Assembly: GCF_014873145.1 (NCBI RefSeq)
Contig: NZ_JADBEK010000001.1
Coordinates: forward strand, 10,416,001-10,480,000
Direction of reading: 5' to 3'
Origin: Nonomuraea angiospora
GTDB taxonomy: Bacteria > Actinomycetota > Actinomycetes > Streptosporangiales > Streptosporangiaceae
DNA length: 64,000 nucleotides
The notes beneath the pieces were generated by a model. It searched no databases. It was not told the origin of the DNA and saw only the letters and a program-made list of their open reading frames with translations. This document shows, piece after piece, positions 1 to 8,220 of this stretch. The position numbers and the translations under genes are program-made. Within the stretch, counting starts at the first letter, position 1, and every line of letters begins with the position of its first letter.

Positions 1-639
1 GAGAACTTCGCCACCACCTTCCCCGACGGGCGGGTCACCACCTGCGCCGCCTGCGAGAACGTCAACGCCGACGACTTCGGTCAAAAGGTGATCCGGAACC
101 GGGCGGTCGACATCTCCTTCGTGCTCGACCAGCTGATCGGTTCACACCCCAAGTGGAAGGGCGCCTCCCTGATCAATCCCGCCCGGGTCGCGATGGCGGG
201 CCAGTCCATCGGAGGGGCTGCCGCCCCGGAGACCATGCTGAAGGACTCCCGGGTGCGCGCCGGGATCAACATGGACGGCAGCATGTTCCTCCCGATCCCC
301 AAGAGCGGACTCGCGCGACCGTTCATGCTGATGGGCGCCCCCGCAGGCGACAGCACGTGGAAACGTGACTGGGAGCACCTGACCGGGTGGAAACGCTGGC
401 TGGTGGTGAAGGGGGCGGTGCACCCGTCCTTCACTGACTACGACATGCTGCTTCGGCAACTCGGCGTAGACCTCGGCGGCGACCTGAAGGGAACCCGCTC
501 GTTGGACATCACTCGTAAGTTCGTCCGGGCCTTCCTCGACCTGCATTTGCGAGGCAGGCCACAACCTGTGCTCGACAAGCCCTCTCCGCGCTACCCCGAG
601 GTCCAATTCTGCTCACCGCCGGCGAAGAGCTGTCAATGA
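1..639 (+). CDS. alpha/beta hydrolase, C-terminal part (gene enters from left edge)
   Basis: The reading frame is open from base 1, so the N-terminus lies outside the window. The visible 212 residues have a nucleophile elbow GQSIGG (serine codon near 205) and a late histidine in GAVHPSF (near 425), as expected for the Ser and His of an alpha/beta hydrolase. The spacing and the acidic/His tail resemble the platelet-activating-factor acetylhydrolase or chlorophyllase-like group of actinomycetes, which are usually secreted esterases. The substrate cannot be told from the sequence. The stop codon overlaps an ATG that opens the decayed regulator remnant downstream; that overlap looks accidental. 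Confidence 0.75.
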   Translation, partial: ENFATTFPDGRVTTCAACENVNADDFGQKVIRNRAVDISFVLDQLIGSHPKWKGASLINPARVAMAGQSIGGAAAPETMLKDSRVRAGINMDGSMFLPIPKSGLARPFMLMGAPAGDSTWKRDWEHLTGWKRWLVVKGAVHPSFTDYDMLLRQLGVDLGGDLKGTRSLDITRKFVRAFLDLHLRGRPQPVLDKPSPRYPEVQFCSPPAKSCQ

Positions 640-1046
640 GAACGCGCCAAGCCTGTGGTTCTGTGGAGGTCTTCGCCCGCCACTATCGCCGCCTGTGCGA
701 CGACCCGGACGCGTCGCGCCACCTGTCGTTCGAGGTCAGCCTGCAGGATTTGGCCCTGCGCGACCCCGAACTGGCGCCCAAACTCGCCGCCTCCGTCCGG
801 GCCCACGAGGAACGCCTGACTACGCTGCTGCCCGGCAGAACGCACAAGGGGGCCGCCGTCACCCCGCGGTAGGCAGAGCGCCTGGCCACGGCGCTGCGCG
901 CGCTTCCGGTCGGCCTCAGCCAGGGCGTCATCCTGGGCCTCTCCGACGCCGCCCCCGGGGTTATTTCGCCGCCGCCTGCGCACTGGTCACCCCAGACGTG
1001 CTCGGACCGCCCTGTCGGCGACTCTGGCAAGATCCAGCGATGTTAA
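636..1046 (+). pseudogene. TetR-family regulator remnant (C-terminal ligand domain only)
   Basis: Frame 3 reads like the second half of a TetR regulator: helices with ALRDPELAPKLAASVRAHEERL, then LATALRALPVGLSQGVILGL. No helix-turn-helix half is present. An amber stop at 870-872 interrupts the frame, which then continues in register for 26 codons of typical TetR C-terminal sequence. Near 958 the homologous frame appears to shift to frame 2 (YFAAACALVTPDVLGP). A missing DNA-binding domain, an in-frame stop and a frameshift together indicate a dead gene. The family call rests on pattern similarity only. Confidence 0.55.
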
Positions 1047-1174
1047 TCTTCGGACACCCGACTACGACTTGAACATTTTGGAGCATCAAGCCCTGCCTTG
1101 ACGGCGAATTCGGCTTGGGTCAGGCCGCCTTCCGCTATCAGTTGACGTACTCGTGCTGGCGTGTCCCCGGCCAT
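1043..1174 (-). pseudogene. XRE-type helix-turn-helix remnant
   Basis: From an ATG at 1174 the minus strand reads 43 codons beginning MAGDTPARVRQLIAEGGLTQ and continuing AEFAVKAGLDAPKCS. This is the first half of a Cro/C1-type HTH (R-x-LI-x-EGGLTQAEFA-x-x-AGL). Full-length relatives continue with a recognition helix such as SKSLSG; here the homology ends at about 1070 and the frame stops at 1043. The stop overlaps the end of the TetR remnant, so two truncated regulators meet tail to tail, probably at an old deletion or rearrangement junction. Confidence 0.5.
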
Positions 1175-1457
1175 GGATGAATCTCATGTTCTGGTTGCGG
1201 AAATCGCAATCCGATTCCTGCTGTGCCCGTCGGGGTGCCGTTGTCGAGGTTCGGTGAGCGGGGTCGCGTCCGAGGGGTGCGGGGACCGGCAGGTCCCCGC
1301 TTGGGGGTGTGGGGGCTTGCCCCCACAGGGCGCTGCCCGAGCGCTCCATCGCGCGTAGCGCGCCTCAGTGCGAGGACCGAGCCGTTCCCCCCAGGGTTAC
1401 CCGAGCTCCCCCCGGGACCCCCGAGCTTCCCCCGGGAGTCCCGGGCTTTCCGTGAGG
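1175..1457. other. intergenic GC-rich stretch with strong hairpins
   Basis: No convincing gene. Two perfect hairpins lie in tandem: GGGGACC/GGTCCCC at 1281-1298 and TGTGGGGGC/GCCCCCACA with a 2-nt loop at 1308-1327. Further right, 1390-1450 has repeated CCCCCGGGA blocks. They sit downstream of the CGNR gene (minus strand) and could act as terminators, although no T-run follows in that direction. Confidence 0.4.
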
Positions 1458-2006
1458 TCAGGCGCGGCGGCGGGCGCGGTAGGCGGCTACGTGCATGCGG
1501 TTGCCGCACGTGCGGCTGTCGCAGTAGACGCGGGACCGGTTGCGGGACTCGTCGACGAAGACGCGGTCGCAGTCGGGGGCCGAGCAGGTGCGCAGGCGTT
1601 CGACCTCGCCCTCCACCAGCAAATGGGCCAGGGCGACGCCGCAGTCGGCCGCCACGTGCTCCGCCAGGGTGGAGTCCGCGGCGAAGTAGTGCACGTGCAG
1701 CGGGTGGCCGTCGTGCTCGGTCAGCCGGGGCGTGATGCGCGTCTCGGCGAGCAGGGCGTTCAGGGTGCGGACCGCCGTGGGCTGGTCGGGGGCGGTGAAG
1801 ACGCGGTGGAACGCCTCCCGTACGATCCGCACCTGGCCCAGGTCGCGGGGCGTCAGCTTGGTGACGCCGCTGATCTGGCGGGACTCCACGAACGCCTGCA
1901 ATTCGGCCAGGCCGGCCAGGCCCTCGTCGCCCCCGGTGGAGGGCGAGGTGTTGACCAGCTCGACAACGGTGGCCAAAGAATGCACCATGTCATGGCCAAA
2001 CGGCAT
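1458..2006 (-). CDS. CGNR zinc-finger (ABATE-type) protein
   Basis: A 182-residue protein. The N-terminal 110 residues form the helical stress-associated (ABATE-like) domain seen in actinomycete CGNR proteins. The C-terminus has the diagnostic zinc finger C-S-A-P-D-C ... Y-C-D-S-R-T-C-G-N-R followed by AYRARRR. Such proteins are taken to be DNA-binding regulators; no regulated system is established. It is transcribed divergently from the EamA transporter with about 70 bp between starts, so it may control that gene. ATG start at 2006. Confidence 0.85.
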   Translation of the reverse strand: MPFGHDMVHSLATVVELVNTSPSTGGDEGLAGLAELQAFVESRQISGVTKLTPRDLGQVRIVREAFHRVFTAPDQPTAVRTLNALLAETRITPRLTEHDGHPLHVHYFAADSTLAEHVAADCGVALAHLLVEGEVERLRTCSAPDCDRVFVDESRNRSRVYCDSRTCGNRMHVAAYRARRRA

Positions 2007-2077
2007 GTTGACTCCTGTCCGCGCCGGGTTCTAGCGTGGTCGCACTGTATCTCCTGCATGGCCGTACGGGGGTTTCT

Positions 2078-3004
2078 ATGAGTGCACATCGCCGTATCGT
2101 GCTGATCGCGATCGTCGGTGCACTGATCATCTCCACCTCCGCCCCCTTGGTTCGGCTCTCAGGTGTATCGCCTGCCACGTCCGCGTTGTTCCGTTGCGCG
2201 TACGCCGTGCCGCCCATGATCGTGCTGGCCTGGCTGGAGCGGCGCAGGCTCGGGCCGCTGCCGCGGAAGGGGATGGTGCTGGCGTGGCTGGCGGGCGTGG
2301 TGTTCGCGCTCGATCTGCTGTTCTGGCATCACGCGATCGACTACGTGGGCGCGGGGCTGGCCACCGTGCTGGGGAATCTGCAGGTGTTCCTGGTGGCGTT
2401 CGCGGCCTGGGCGCTGTTCGGGGAGCGGCCGTCCTCCCGGTTGATGGTCGCGACGCCGGTCGTGTTCGCGGGGGTGGTGCTCATCTCCGGGGTGTTCGAC
2501 AGCGCCGCCTACGGGCGCGATCCGGTCATGGGAGTGCTGGCCGGGATCGCCACGTCCATCTCGTACGCGGCGTTCCTGCTGCTCATGAAGGCCGGGCCGG
2601 CGCGGTCGGTGGGGCCGCTGGCGCACGCGACGGTGGTCGCCACCGTGGCCATCGCCCTGCTGAGCCCGCTCTTCGGCGGCGCCGACCTCATGCCGAGCTG
2701 GCCGGCGCACGGGTGGCTGCTGCTGCTCGCGCTGGGGCCGCAGGTGCTGGGATGGTCGCTGATCACGTTCTCGCTGCCGCGTCAGCCGGCCGCGCTCACC
2801 GCGTTGCTGCTGCTCGTCCAGCCCATGACGACGGTCGCGCTGTCCGCGGTGGTGCTGGGCGAGCGGCCGTCGGCGCTGCAGCTCGCCGGGTGCGCGGTGA
2901 TCGTCCTCGGAGTCCTGTACGGCTCCCGCACCCGGTCGCCGCAGCCCGCCGAGACCCGCCGGAAAGAGACCCGTAAGGAGCAGGTGCCGAAGGCCGCCGG
3001 CTGA
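2078..3004 (+). CDS. EamA-family (drug/metabolite superfamily) transporter
   Basis: About 308 residues with ten hydrophobic segments arranged as two EamA repeats (first ending near residue 140, second containing QPMTTVALSAVVLGERP). This is the usual architecture of DMT permeases that export metabolites or amino acids. I chose ATG 2078 (MSAHRRIVLIAIVG) over the in-frame upstream start at 2036 because it begins just before the first membrane segment and has a G-rich ribosome site. The last residues, EQVPKAAG, are encoded by the first copy of a tandem repeat that derives from the antisense of the zur 3' end. Substrate unknown. Confidence 0.85.
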   Translation: MSAHRRIVLIAIVGALIISTSAPLVRLSGVSPATSALFRCAYAVPPMIVLAWLERRRLGPLPRKGMVLAWLAGVVFALDLLFWHHAIDYVGAGLATVLGNLQVFLVAFAAWALFGERPSSRLMVATPVVFAGVVLISGVFDSAAYGRDPVMGVLAGIATSISYAAFLLLMKAGPARSVGPLAHATVVATVAIALLSPLFGGADLMPSWPAHGWLLLLALGPQVLGWSLITFSLPRQPAALTALLLLVQPMTTVALSAVVLGERPSALQLAGCAVIVLGVLYGSRTRSPQPAETRRKETRKEQVPKAAG

Positions 3005-3102
3005 CGCCGGTCAGCCCCTGGAGAAGACGGCGCAGGTGCCGAAGGCCCCCACCAGCTGACGTCGGTCAGCCCTTGGAGCAGGCGGCGCAGGTGCCGAAGA
3101 CC
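2981..3102. repeat. two-and-a-bit-copy tandem repeat of about 53 bp covering the zur 3' end
   Basis: The string CAGGTGCCGAAG starts at 2981, 3033 and 3088 (periods 52 and 55). The blocks between share TGACGyCGGTCAGCCC and TGGAGnAGrCGGCG. Read on the minus strand, the middle copy encodes FGTCAVFSRG plus a stop, a degenerate echo of the true zur end FGTCAACSKG. The outermost copy has become the coding end of the EamA gene. Confidence 0.85.
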
Positions 3103-3443
3103 TCGACGGTGTGGGTGATCTCGGTGAAGCCGTGCTCGCTGCCCACCGCCTCGGCCCACCGCTCGACCGCGGGGCCGGCCACCTCCACCGTGTGGCCGCA
3201 GCGGCGGCAGACCAGGTGGTGGTGATGGACGTCGCTGGCGCACGCGCGGTAGACGGACTCGCCCTCGTCCGTACGCAGCACATCGACCTGCCCGCCGTCG
3301 GCCAGCGCCTGCAGGGCGCGGTAGACGGTGGTCAGGCCGATCTTGGCTCCGTGCAGGCGCATCTCGGCATAGACGTCCTGCGCGCTGCGGAACCCCTCGC
3401 TCCTGCGGAGGGTGTCGTGCACGGCGTCGCGTCTTGTCGTCAT
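3066..3443 (-). CDS. zur: Fur-family zinc uptake regulator Zur
   Basis: A 125-residue Fur-family repressor. It has a winged-helix N-terminal domain (LTTVYRALQALADGG), the metal-sensing stretch SDVHHHHLVCRRCGH, and a second CxxC at the C-terminus (GTCAACSKG) completing the Cys4 structural zinc site. With zinc bound, Zur represses uptake genes. It is the last gene of znuA-znuC-znuB-zur; its ATG overlaps the znuB stop (ATGA), so it is translationally coupled. A Zur-box-like palindrome lies before znuA, implying autoregulation of the whole operon. It could be a Fur paralogue, but the neighbours favour Zur. Confidence 0.92.
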   Translation of the reverse strand: MTTRRDAVHDTLRRSEGFRSAQDVYAEMRLHGAKIGLTTVYRALQALADGGQVDVLRTDEGESVYRACASDVHHHHLVCRRCGHTVEVAGPAVERWAEAVGSEHGFTEITHTVEVFGTCAACSKG

Positions 3444-4315
3444 GCGACCTCCTCCACGCGCATCTTCGGTCGCTCGCTCACTGTCGACTCCTGGGTACGG
3501 CCTCGGCGTACGAATTTACCGACACCGAGGGCCAGGACGAAGCCGGCGAGAGCAAGAAGCACGATCGCCGCGCCGGGAGGCACCTTGGCCGAGTAGGTGG
3601 AGGCGAGCAGGCCGCCCACCGAGGCGAGCACCCCGAACAGCATGGCCAGCCCCATCGTCGTCCGGAACCCCCGGGTGAGCTGCTGGCTGGTGGCCACCGG
3701 GATCACCATCAGCGCGCTGACCAGCAGCAGGCCCACCACGCGCATCGCGATCACGACGGTGAGCGCGGCGGTGACCGCGATGAGCAGGCTGAGGAAGCGG
3801 ACCGGCAGGCCGCTCGCCCTGGCCATCTCCTCGTCCTGGCAGAGCACGAACAGCTCCCTGCCGAAGACCACGACCACGCCGATCACGGCCACGGCCAGCG
3901 CGGCGATGACCCAGATGTCCTGGACCGTGACGCTGGCGATGGCGCCGAACAGGTAGGAGTTCAGCTTGGCGTTGCTGCCGCCCGGCGCGATGGCCATGAG
4001 CATGACGCCGCCCGCGATCCCGCCGTAGAACAGCAGCGCCAGCGCCACGTCGCCGCTCGTCCGCCCGCGCGCCCTGACCAGCTCGATGGCCACCGCCCCG
4101 ACGACGGAGACGATCACGGCGGTGAGCACGGGCGTGGTGCCGGTCAGGAAGCCGAGGGCGACGCCGGTCAGCGCCACGTGGCCGATGCCGTCACCCAGCA
4201 GCGCCAGCCTGCGCTGCACGATGAACGTCCCCACGGCGGGCGCGCACAGGCCCACCAGCAGCGCGGCCACCAGGGCGAGCTGGAAGAGCTGCTCCTGGAG
4301 CAGATCCATGATCAT
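3440..4315 (-). CDS. znuB: zinc ABC transporter permease ZnuB
   Basis: About 291 residues with some eight membrane spans, of the ABC-3 (FecCD-like, metal-specific) permease family. It shows the conserved QRRLALLGDGIGHVALTGVALG region near the N-terminus. The start is set by a GGGGGG ribosome site seven bases before ATG 4315; an upstream in-frame ATG at 4330 lacks a site. It forms the membrane channel for zinc delivered by the lipoprotein ZnuA and is powered by ZnuC. The stop overlaps the zur start. Confidence 0.93.
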   Translation of the reverse strand: MIMDLLQEQLFQLALVAALLVGLCAPAVGTFIVQRRLALLGDGIGHVALTGVALGFLTGTTPVLTAVIVSVVGAVAIELVRARGRTSGDVALALLFYGGIAGGVMLMAIAPGGSNAKLNSYLFGAIASVTVQDIWVIAALAVAVIGVVVVFGRELFVLCQDEEMARASGLPVRFLSLLIAVTAALTVVIAMRVVGLLLVSALMVIPVATSQQLTRGFRTTMGLAMLFGVLASVGGLLASTYSAKVPPGAAIVLLALAGFVLALGVGKFVRRGRTQESTVSERPKMRVEEVA

Positions 4316-4340
4316 CGCGGTTCCCCCCATCGGCCGCCGT

Positions 4341-5120
4341 TCACGGCGCCTCCCCCTGCCAGCCGGTCAACGGCCCCGCGGCCGGTGTGGCCGCGTGCGG
4401 ATGCTGATGCTCGTGGCCCGGCCGGGCGCAGTCGCCCTCCGGGCGCGGCGGCCTGCCGTCGTGCGCGACGCGGCCCTCGCGGATCACCACGCCGCGCGTG
4501 ATGATCGGCTCCAGCGGCCCCAGCTCGTGCGCGACCAGCACCACCGTCTTGCCGTCGCGCACCAGCCCGGCCAGCGTGTCGGCCAGCAGTTGCTGCGTGT
4601 CGGCGTCCACGCCCGCCGTCGGCTCGTCCATCACGTACGTGTCCGGCTCCCCGGCCAGCGCCCGCGCGATGAGCACCCGCTGCTGCTGGCCGCCGGACAG
4701 CGACTGGACGGGGTCGTTCGCGCGGTCGGCCAGCCGGACGGCCTCCAGCGCGCCGGCCACGGCGGCCTTGTCGGCCGGGCTGGTCCTGCGCAGCCGGCTC
4801 TGCCTGGCGATCCGGCCCGAGGCCACGACCTCGCGTACGGTGGCGGGCACGCCGCCCCCGACCTGCAGCCGCTGCGGCACGTAGCCGATGCGCCACCAGT
4901 CGCGGAACCTGCCCGGCGGGGACCCGTACATCAGCGTCGAGCCGCCGGTCAGCGGCGTGAGGCCGAGCAGCGCGCGGACCAGCGTCGACTTGCCCGAGCC
5001 GTTGGCCCCCAGGAGGGCGACGACCTCGCCCGGGCAGACGGTCAGGTCGATCCCCCGCAGGACGGGCTTGCCATCGAAGGAGACCCGGCCGTCGGTCATC
5101 GCGAAGGCCGTTTCGCTCAT
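4341..5120 (-). CDS. znuC: zinc ABC transporter ATP-binding protein ZnuC
   Basis: About 259 residues with Walker A GANGSGKST, the signature LSGGQQQR and Walker B YVMDEPTAGVD. The C-terminus ends in a histidine-rich segment (PGHEHQHPH) that could bind zinc, common in metal-transport ATPases. The start ATG 5120 overlaps the znuA stop (ATGA), which decides it over the in-frame ATG at 5129. It is the energising subunit of the Znu system. Confidence 0.93.
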   Translation of the reverse strand: MSETAFAMTDGRVSFDGKPVLRGIDLTVCPGEVVALLGANGSGKSTLVRALLGLTPLTGGSTLMYGSPPGRFRDWWRIGYVPQRLQVGGGVPATVREVVASGRIARQSRLRRTSPADKAAVAGALEAVRLADRANDPVQSLSGGQQQRVLIARALAGEPDTYVMDEPTAGVDADTQQLLADTLAGLVRDGKTVVLVAHELGPLEPIITRGVVIREGRVAHDGRPPRPEGDCARPGHEHQHPHAATPAAGPLTGWQGEAP

Positions 5121-6031
5121 GCCGTACACCCCAGTGCTGTTTGTAGGGTTTTGAGGTTATCGCGCATGGCTGAGAGGTAATCGCCGGAGGGTCGGCTCTC
5201 CAGCGGGTCGAGCACGGCGGTCTTCGCGCCCACCTGGTTCGCGAGCACCTCGGCCACCTTGGGGCTGACCAGGGACTCGGTGAAGATCGTGGTCACGCCC
5301 TCGGCCTTGGCCAGCTTGGCCACCTCGGAGATGCGCGCGGGCGACGGCTCGGTCTCGGGGTCGAGTGTGATGCCGACCTGCTTGAGTTTGTAACGGTCCG
5401 CCAGGTAGCCGAACGCCTCGTGCGCCGTGACCAGCGACTTGGTTCTGCACGTGCTCAGGCCCTTGGCGAACTCCTGATCGAGCGTTCCAAGCGCGCCCGC
5501 CGTCTTGGCGGCGCGGTCCTTGTACGCCTGCGCGTGCGCCGGGTCGGCGGCGGCCAGGCGCTCGCCGAGCTTGGTGGCGACGGTGGCCAGGCGGGTGGGG
5601 TCCAGCCAGAGGTGCGGGTCGTACGAGACCTCGTGGCCGTGCTCCTCCTCGCCCTCCTCGTGCCCGCTCGCGGGCAGGGTCGTGACGGCCGTGGCGGCGT
5701 CGAAGCTCTTTTCGGCGTCGACCGCGTCGTCCACGGCGGGCTGGACGCCCTTGATGTAGACGGTGAGCGCCGCCTTCTGGATCTCGGTCACCTGCTGGAT
5801 GCTCAGCTCGAGGTCGTGCGGTTCGACGCCGGGGGCGGTCAGGACGGTCACGTGCGCGTCGGATCCTCCCACCTGCTCGGTCAGCCATTGGAGCGGGTAG
5901 AACGCGGCGACCACCTCCGGCTTGCCCCCTGCGGCGGTCTCGGCGGAGCCGGATCCGCAGGCAGCGGTGGTGAGGAGGGTGGCTCCGGCCAGCAATCCGA
6001 CAGCGTACGACCGGGAAAATCCTGACATCAT
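5117..6031 (-). CDS. znuA: zinc-binding lipoprotein ZnuA
   Basis: A 304-residue cluster A-I solute-binding protein. The signal peptide ends in a lipobox LTTAAC, giving membrane anchoring. Metal-site histidines are visible in VEPHDLELS, in DPHLWLDP and in TAHEAFGYL, and a charged His/Glu loop (GHEEGEEEHGHE) between them is typical of zinc-specific members. First gene of the znu operon; the near-palindrome TGAAAATGGTTGTCA lies 22 bp upstream of its start. Confidence 0.94.
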   Translation of the reverse strand: MMSGFSRSYAVGLLAGATLLTTAACGSGSAETAAGGKPEVVAAFYPLQWLTEQVGGSDAHVTVLTAPGVEPHDLELSIQQVTEIQKAALTVYIKGVQPAVDDAVDAEKSFDAATAVTTLPASGHEEGEEEHGHEVSYDPHLWLDPTRLATVATKLGERLAAADPAHAQAYKDRAAKTAGALGTLDQEFAKGLSTCRTKSLVTAHEAFGYLADRYKLKQVGITLDPETEPSPARISEVAKLAKAEGVTTIFTESLVSPKVAEVLANQVGAKTAVLDPLESRPSGDYLSAMRDNLKTLQTALGCTA

Positions 6032-6052
6032 GTGAGTCAGTATGCGCCAAAA

Positions 6053-6067
6053 TGAAAATGGTTGTCA
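6053..6067. promoter_or_regulatory. putative Zur box upstream of znuA
   Basis: TGAAAATGGTTGTCA, 22 bp upstream of the znuA start, matches the actinobacterial Zur operator pattern TGAAAATnATTTTCA at 12 or 13 positions. It is AT-rich in otherwise very GC-rich DNA. Expected to repress the znuA-znuC-znuB-zur operon when zinc is plentiful. Confidence 0.75.
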
Positions 6068-6080
6068 AAATCCCCCGGCG

Positions 6081-6435
6081 AGGGAGCGCCGTCGCCTGGA
6101 CTGAGGAGCGTAGGGAGCGTAGCGACTGGAGCGACGAGGGAAGGCGGCGGCTCGGGGCGACTGAGCCCGCCTCCGCGGAGCGGAGGCCATAAGCGCGCGA
6201 GGGAGCGCCGTCGCCTGGACTGAGGAGCGTAGGGAGCGTAGCGACTGGAGCGACGAGGGAAGGCGGCGGCTCGGAGCGACCGAGCCCGCCTCCGCGGAGC
6301 GGAGGCCATAAGCGCGCGAGGGAGCGCCGTCGCCTGGACTGAGGAGCGTAGGGAGCGTAGCGACTGGAGCGACGAGGGAAGGCGGCGGCTCGGGGCGACC
6401 GAGCCCGCCTCCGCGGAGCGGAGGCCATAAGCGCA
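6081..6435. repeat. three tandem 119-bp repeats
   Basis: Near-identical units start at 6081, 6200 and 6319. Each begins AGGGAGCGCCGTCGCCTGG and ends AGGCCATAAGCGC; the copies differ by only a few bases. Each contains the hairpin GCCTCCGC/GCGGAGGC near its end. Long arginine/serine-rich frames cross them on both strands but look like composition artefacts. They lie between znuA (its promoter side) and the end of fdhD. Confidence 0.9.
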
Positions 6436-6487
6436 GAGGGGATGCCGACGGCGGCTGGGGGCCAGGGCGCCGTGCGGCATCCCGCCA

Positions 6488-7348
6488 TCACCCCGGTGAG
6501 TGCGCGCCGGCCGAGCCATAGCCGGCGCCCGAGGTGATGCTCAGGCGGCGCTCGCCCGTGTAGACGTTCATCGAGTTCCCGCGCAGGAACCCGATGAGCG
6601 TCAGCCCCTCCTCCGCGGCCAGTTCGACCGCGAGCGACGACGGCGCCGAGACCGCGGCGAGCACGGGGATGCCCCCCATGACCGCTTTCTGCACCAGTTC
6701 GAACGAGGCCCGGCCCGACACCATCAGCACCGTCCCCCGCAGGGGGAGCCGGTCGTTGCGCAGGGCCCAGCCGAGCAGCTTGTCCACCGCGTTGTGCCGG
6801 CCCACGTCCTCGCGCACGCACAGCGGCTCGCCGTCGGACGTGAACAGGCCGGCCGCGTGCAGGCCCCCGGTCCGGTCGAACACCCGCTGGGCCGCGCGCA
6901 GCCGGTCCGGCAGGGTGGCGACGGTCGGCTGCGCCAGCTCGACCGGGTCGTCCGCGGCGCTCCAGCGAGCCACCGTGCGTACCGCCTCCAGCGACGCCTT
7001 GCCGCAGACGCCGCAGGAGGACGTGGTGTAGAAGTTGCGCGGCGCGGGCGCGGCCACGCCGGGTGCCAGCCGCACGTCGAGCACGTTGTACGTGTTCCCG
7101 CCGTCCACCGTCGCGCCCGCGCAGTAGCGGATCGTGTCGAGGTCGTCCGCCGAGCCGACGGCCCCCTCGCTGACCAGGAACCCGGCGGCCAGGTCGAAGT
7201 CGTCGCCGGGCGTGCGCATGGTGACCGTCAGCGGCGTGCCGTCGAGGCGGATCTCCAGCGGCTCCTCGGCGGCCAGCGAGTCGATCTTGGGGATGCGGGC
7301 GGTGTCCTTGATCCGCAGGATCCGCCGTTTCACCGCGACCCTAGACAC
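6488..7348 (-). CDS. fdhD: formate dehydrogenase accessory sulfurtransferase FdhD
   Basis: 286 residues. FdhD transfers sulfur to the bis-MGD molybdenum cofactor, without which formate dehydrogenase is inactive. The catalytic cysteine motif is visible as [12 protein letters not shown] near residue 120, followed by the conserved GGLHAAGLF and [13 protein letters not shown] blocks and [12 protein letters not shown]. The GTG start at 7348 has AGGAG six to seven bases upstream. It lies 29 bp after the split FdhA Fe-S gene and closes the formate dehydrogenase operon. Confidence 0.95.
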   Translation of the reverse strand: MSRVAVKRRILRIKDTARIPKIDSLAAEEPLEIRLDGTPLTVTMRTPGDDFDLAAGFLVSEGAVGSADDLDTIRYCAGATVDGGNTYNVLDVRLAPGVAAPAPRNFYTTSSCGVCGKASLEAVRTVARWSAADDPVELAQPTVATLPDRLRAAQRVFDRTGGLHAAGLFTSDGEPLCVREDVGRHNAVDKLLGWALRNDRLPLRGTVLMVSGRASFELVQKAVMGGIPVLAAVSAPSSLAVELAAEEGLTLIGFLRGNSMNVYTGERRLSITSGAGYGSAGAHSPG

Positions 7349-7377
7349 GAGCGCTCCTCTCGGCCCGAGTGGGCGCC

Positions 7378-8220
7378 CTAGACATAGCCGTACCCGAAGC
7401 GGCCCTTGACGCAGAGGTTGCCCTTGGTCACCGGGTTGTCGTGCGGCGAGCTCACCTTGACGATCTTGTTGTCCTGCACGTGCAGGGTCAGGTTGCAGCC
7501 GACCCCGCAGTAGCTGCAGACCGTCGTGGTCTCGCTCTGCCGCGACTCGTCCCAGGTGCCCTCGGCCCGCATGTCGAACTCGGTCTTGAACGACAGCGCG
7601 CCCGTCGGGCACACCTCCACGCAGTTGCCGCAGTAGACGCAGGCCGAGTCGGTGAGCGGCGCCTCGAACTCCGTGGAGATCGTCGCGTCGAACCCGCGGC
7701 CCGCCACGGCGATGGCGAAGGTGTTCTGCCACTGGTCGCCGCAGGCGTCCACGCACTTGTAGCACAGGATGCACTTGCTGTAGTCGCGTACGTAGAGGTC
7801 GTTGTCCACCTTGGCGGGCTGCTCGACCGTGGCCGCGTCGTCGCCGAAGCGCGCGGGGTCGGCGCCGTACTCCTCGGTCCACTCGGCGGCGCGGGGGGTG
7901 GTCGACAGGTCCACGGAGGAGCCGAGCAGCTCCAGCACCACCTTGCGGCTCTGCCGGGCGCGCTCGGTGTCGGTGCCGACCTTCATGCCGGCCTCGGCCT
8001 TGCGGGAGCAGGCGGGCGCCAGCGTCCTGGCGCCCTCCACCTCGACGACGCAGACGCGGCAGGCGTTCTTCGGGGTCAGCGTGTCGCCGTAGCAGAGGGT
8101 GGGGATGTCCTTGCCCGCCGCGTGGCAGGCGTCGAGGATCGTCGAGCCCTCCGGCACCCGTACGTCCTCGCCGTCGATCTGGACGTCGATGAGCCGCCGG
8201 GGCGGCTGGAGCGGGATCAT
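7378..8220 (-). CDS. formate dehydrogenase alpha subunit, N-terminal Fe-S half (separate polypeptide)
   Basis: 280 residues equivalent to the first third of an FdsA-type formate dehydrogenase alpha subunit. In order: a [2Fe-2S] plant/NuoG-like domain (CYGD..., [15 protein letters not shown]); two [4Fe-4S] motifs ([11 protein letters not shown] and [16 protein letters not shown]); then the proximal cluster motif CSYCGVGC ... [10 protein letters not shown]. The protein stops three residues later, exactly where a normal alpha subunit continues into the molybdopterin domain. That domain is a separate gene two genes upstream. ATG at 8220 overlaps the stop of the beta subunit (ATGA). It carries electrons from the molybdenum site towards the flavin subunit. 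Confidence 0.88.
   Translation of the reverse strand: MIPLQPPRRLIDVQIDGEDVRVPEGSTILDACHAAGKDIPTLCYGDTLTPKNACRVCVVEVEGARTLAPACSRKAEAGMKVGTDTERARQSRKVVLELLGSSVDLSTTPRAAEWTEEYGADPARFGDDAATVEQPAKVDNDLYVRDYSKCILCYKCVDACGDQWQNTFAIAVAGRGFDATISTEFEAPLTDSACVYCGNCVEVCPTGALSFKTEFDMRAEGTWDESRQSETTTVCSYCGVGCNLTLHVQDNKIVKVSSPHDNPVTKGNLCVKGRFGYGYV

Noticed and set aside
636..872. The 78-codon frame as a small real gene coupled to the hydrolase by an ATGA overlap
   Set aside because: The same frame continues with TetR-like sequence past an in-frame stop, and it has no DNA-binding half, so it reads as a remnant and the overlap as chance.
6081..6435. The 119-bp repeats as a CRISPR array or as a coding repeat protein
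   Set aside because: The repeats are directly contiguous with no variable spacers, and the open frames through them are Arg/Ser-rich in every direction with no start context.
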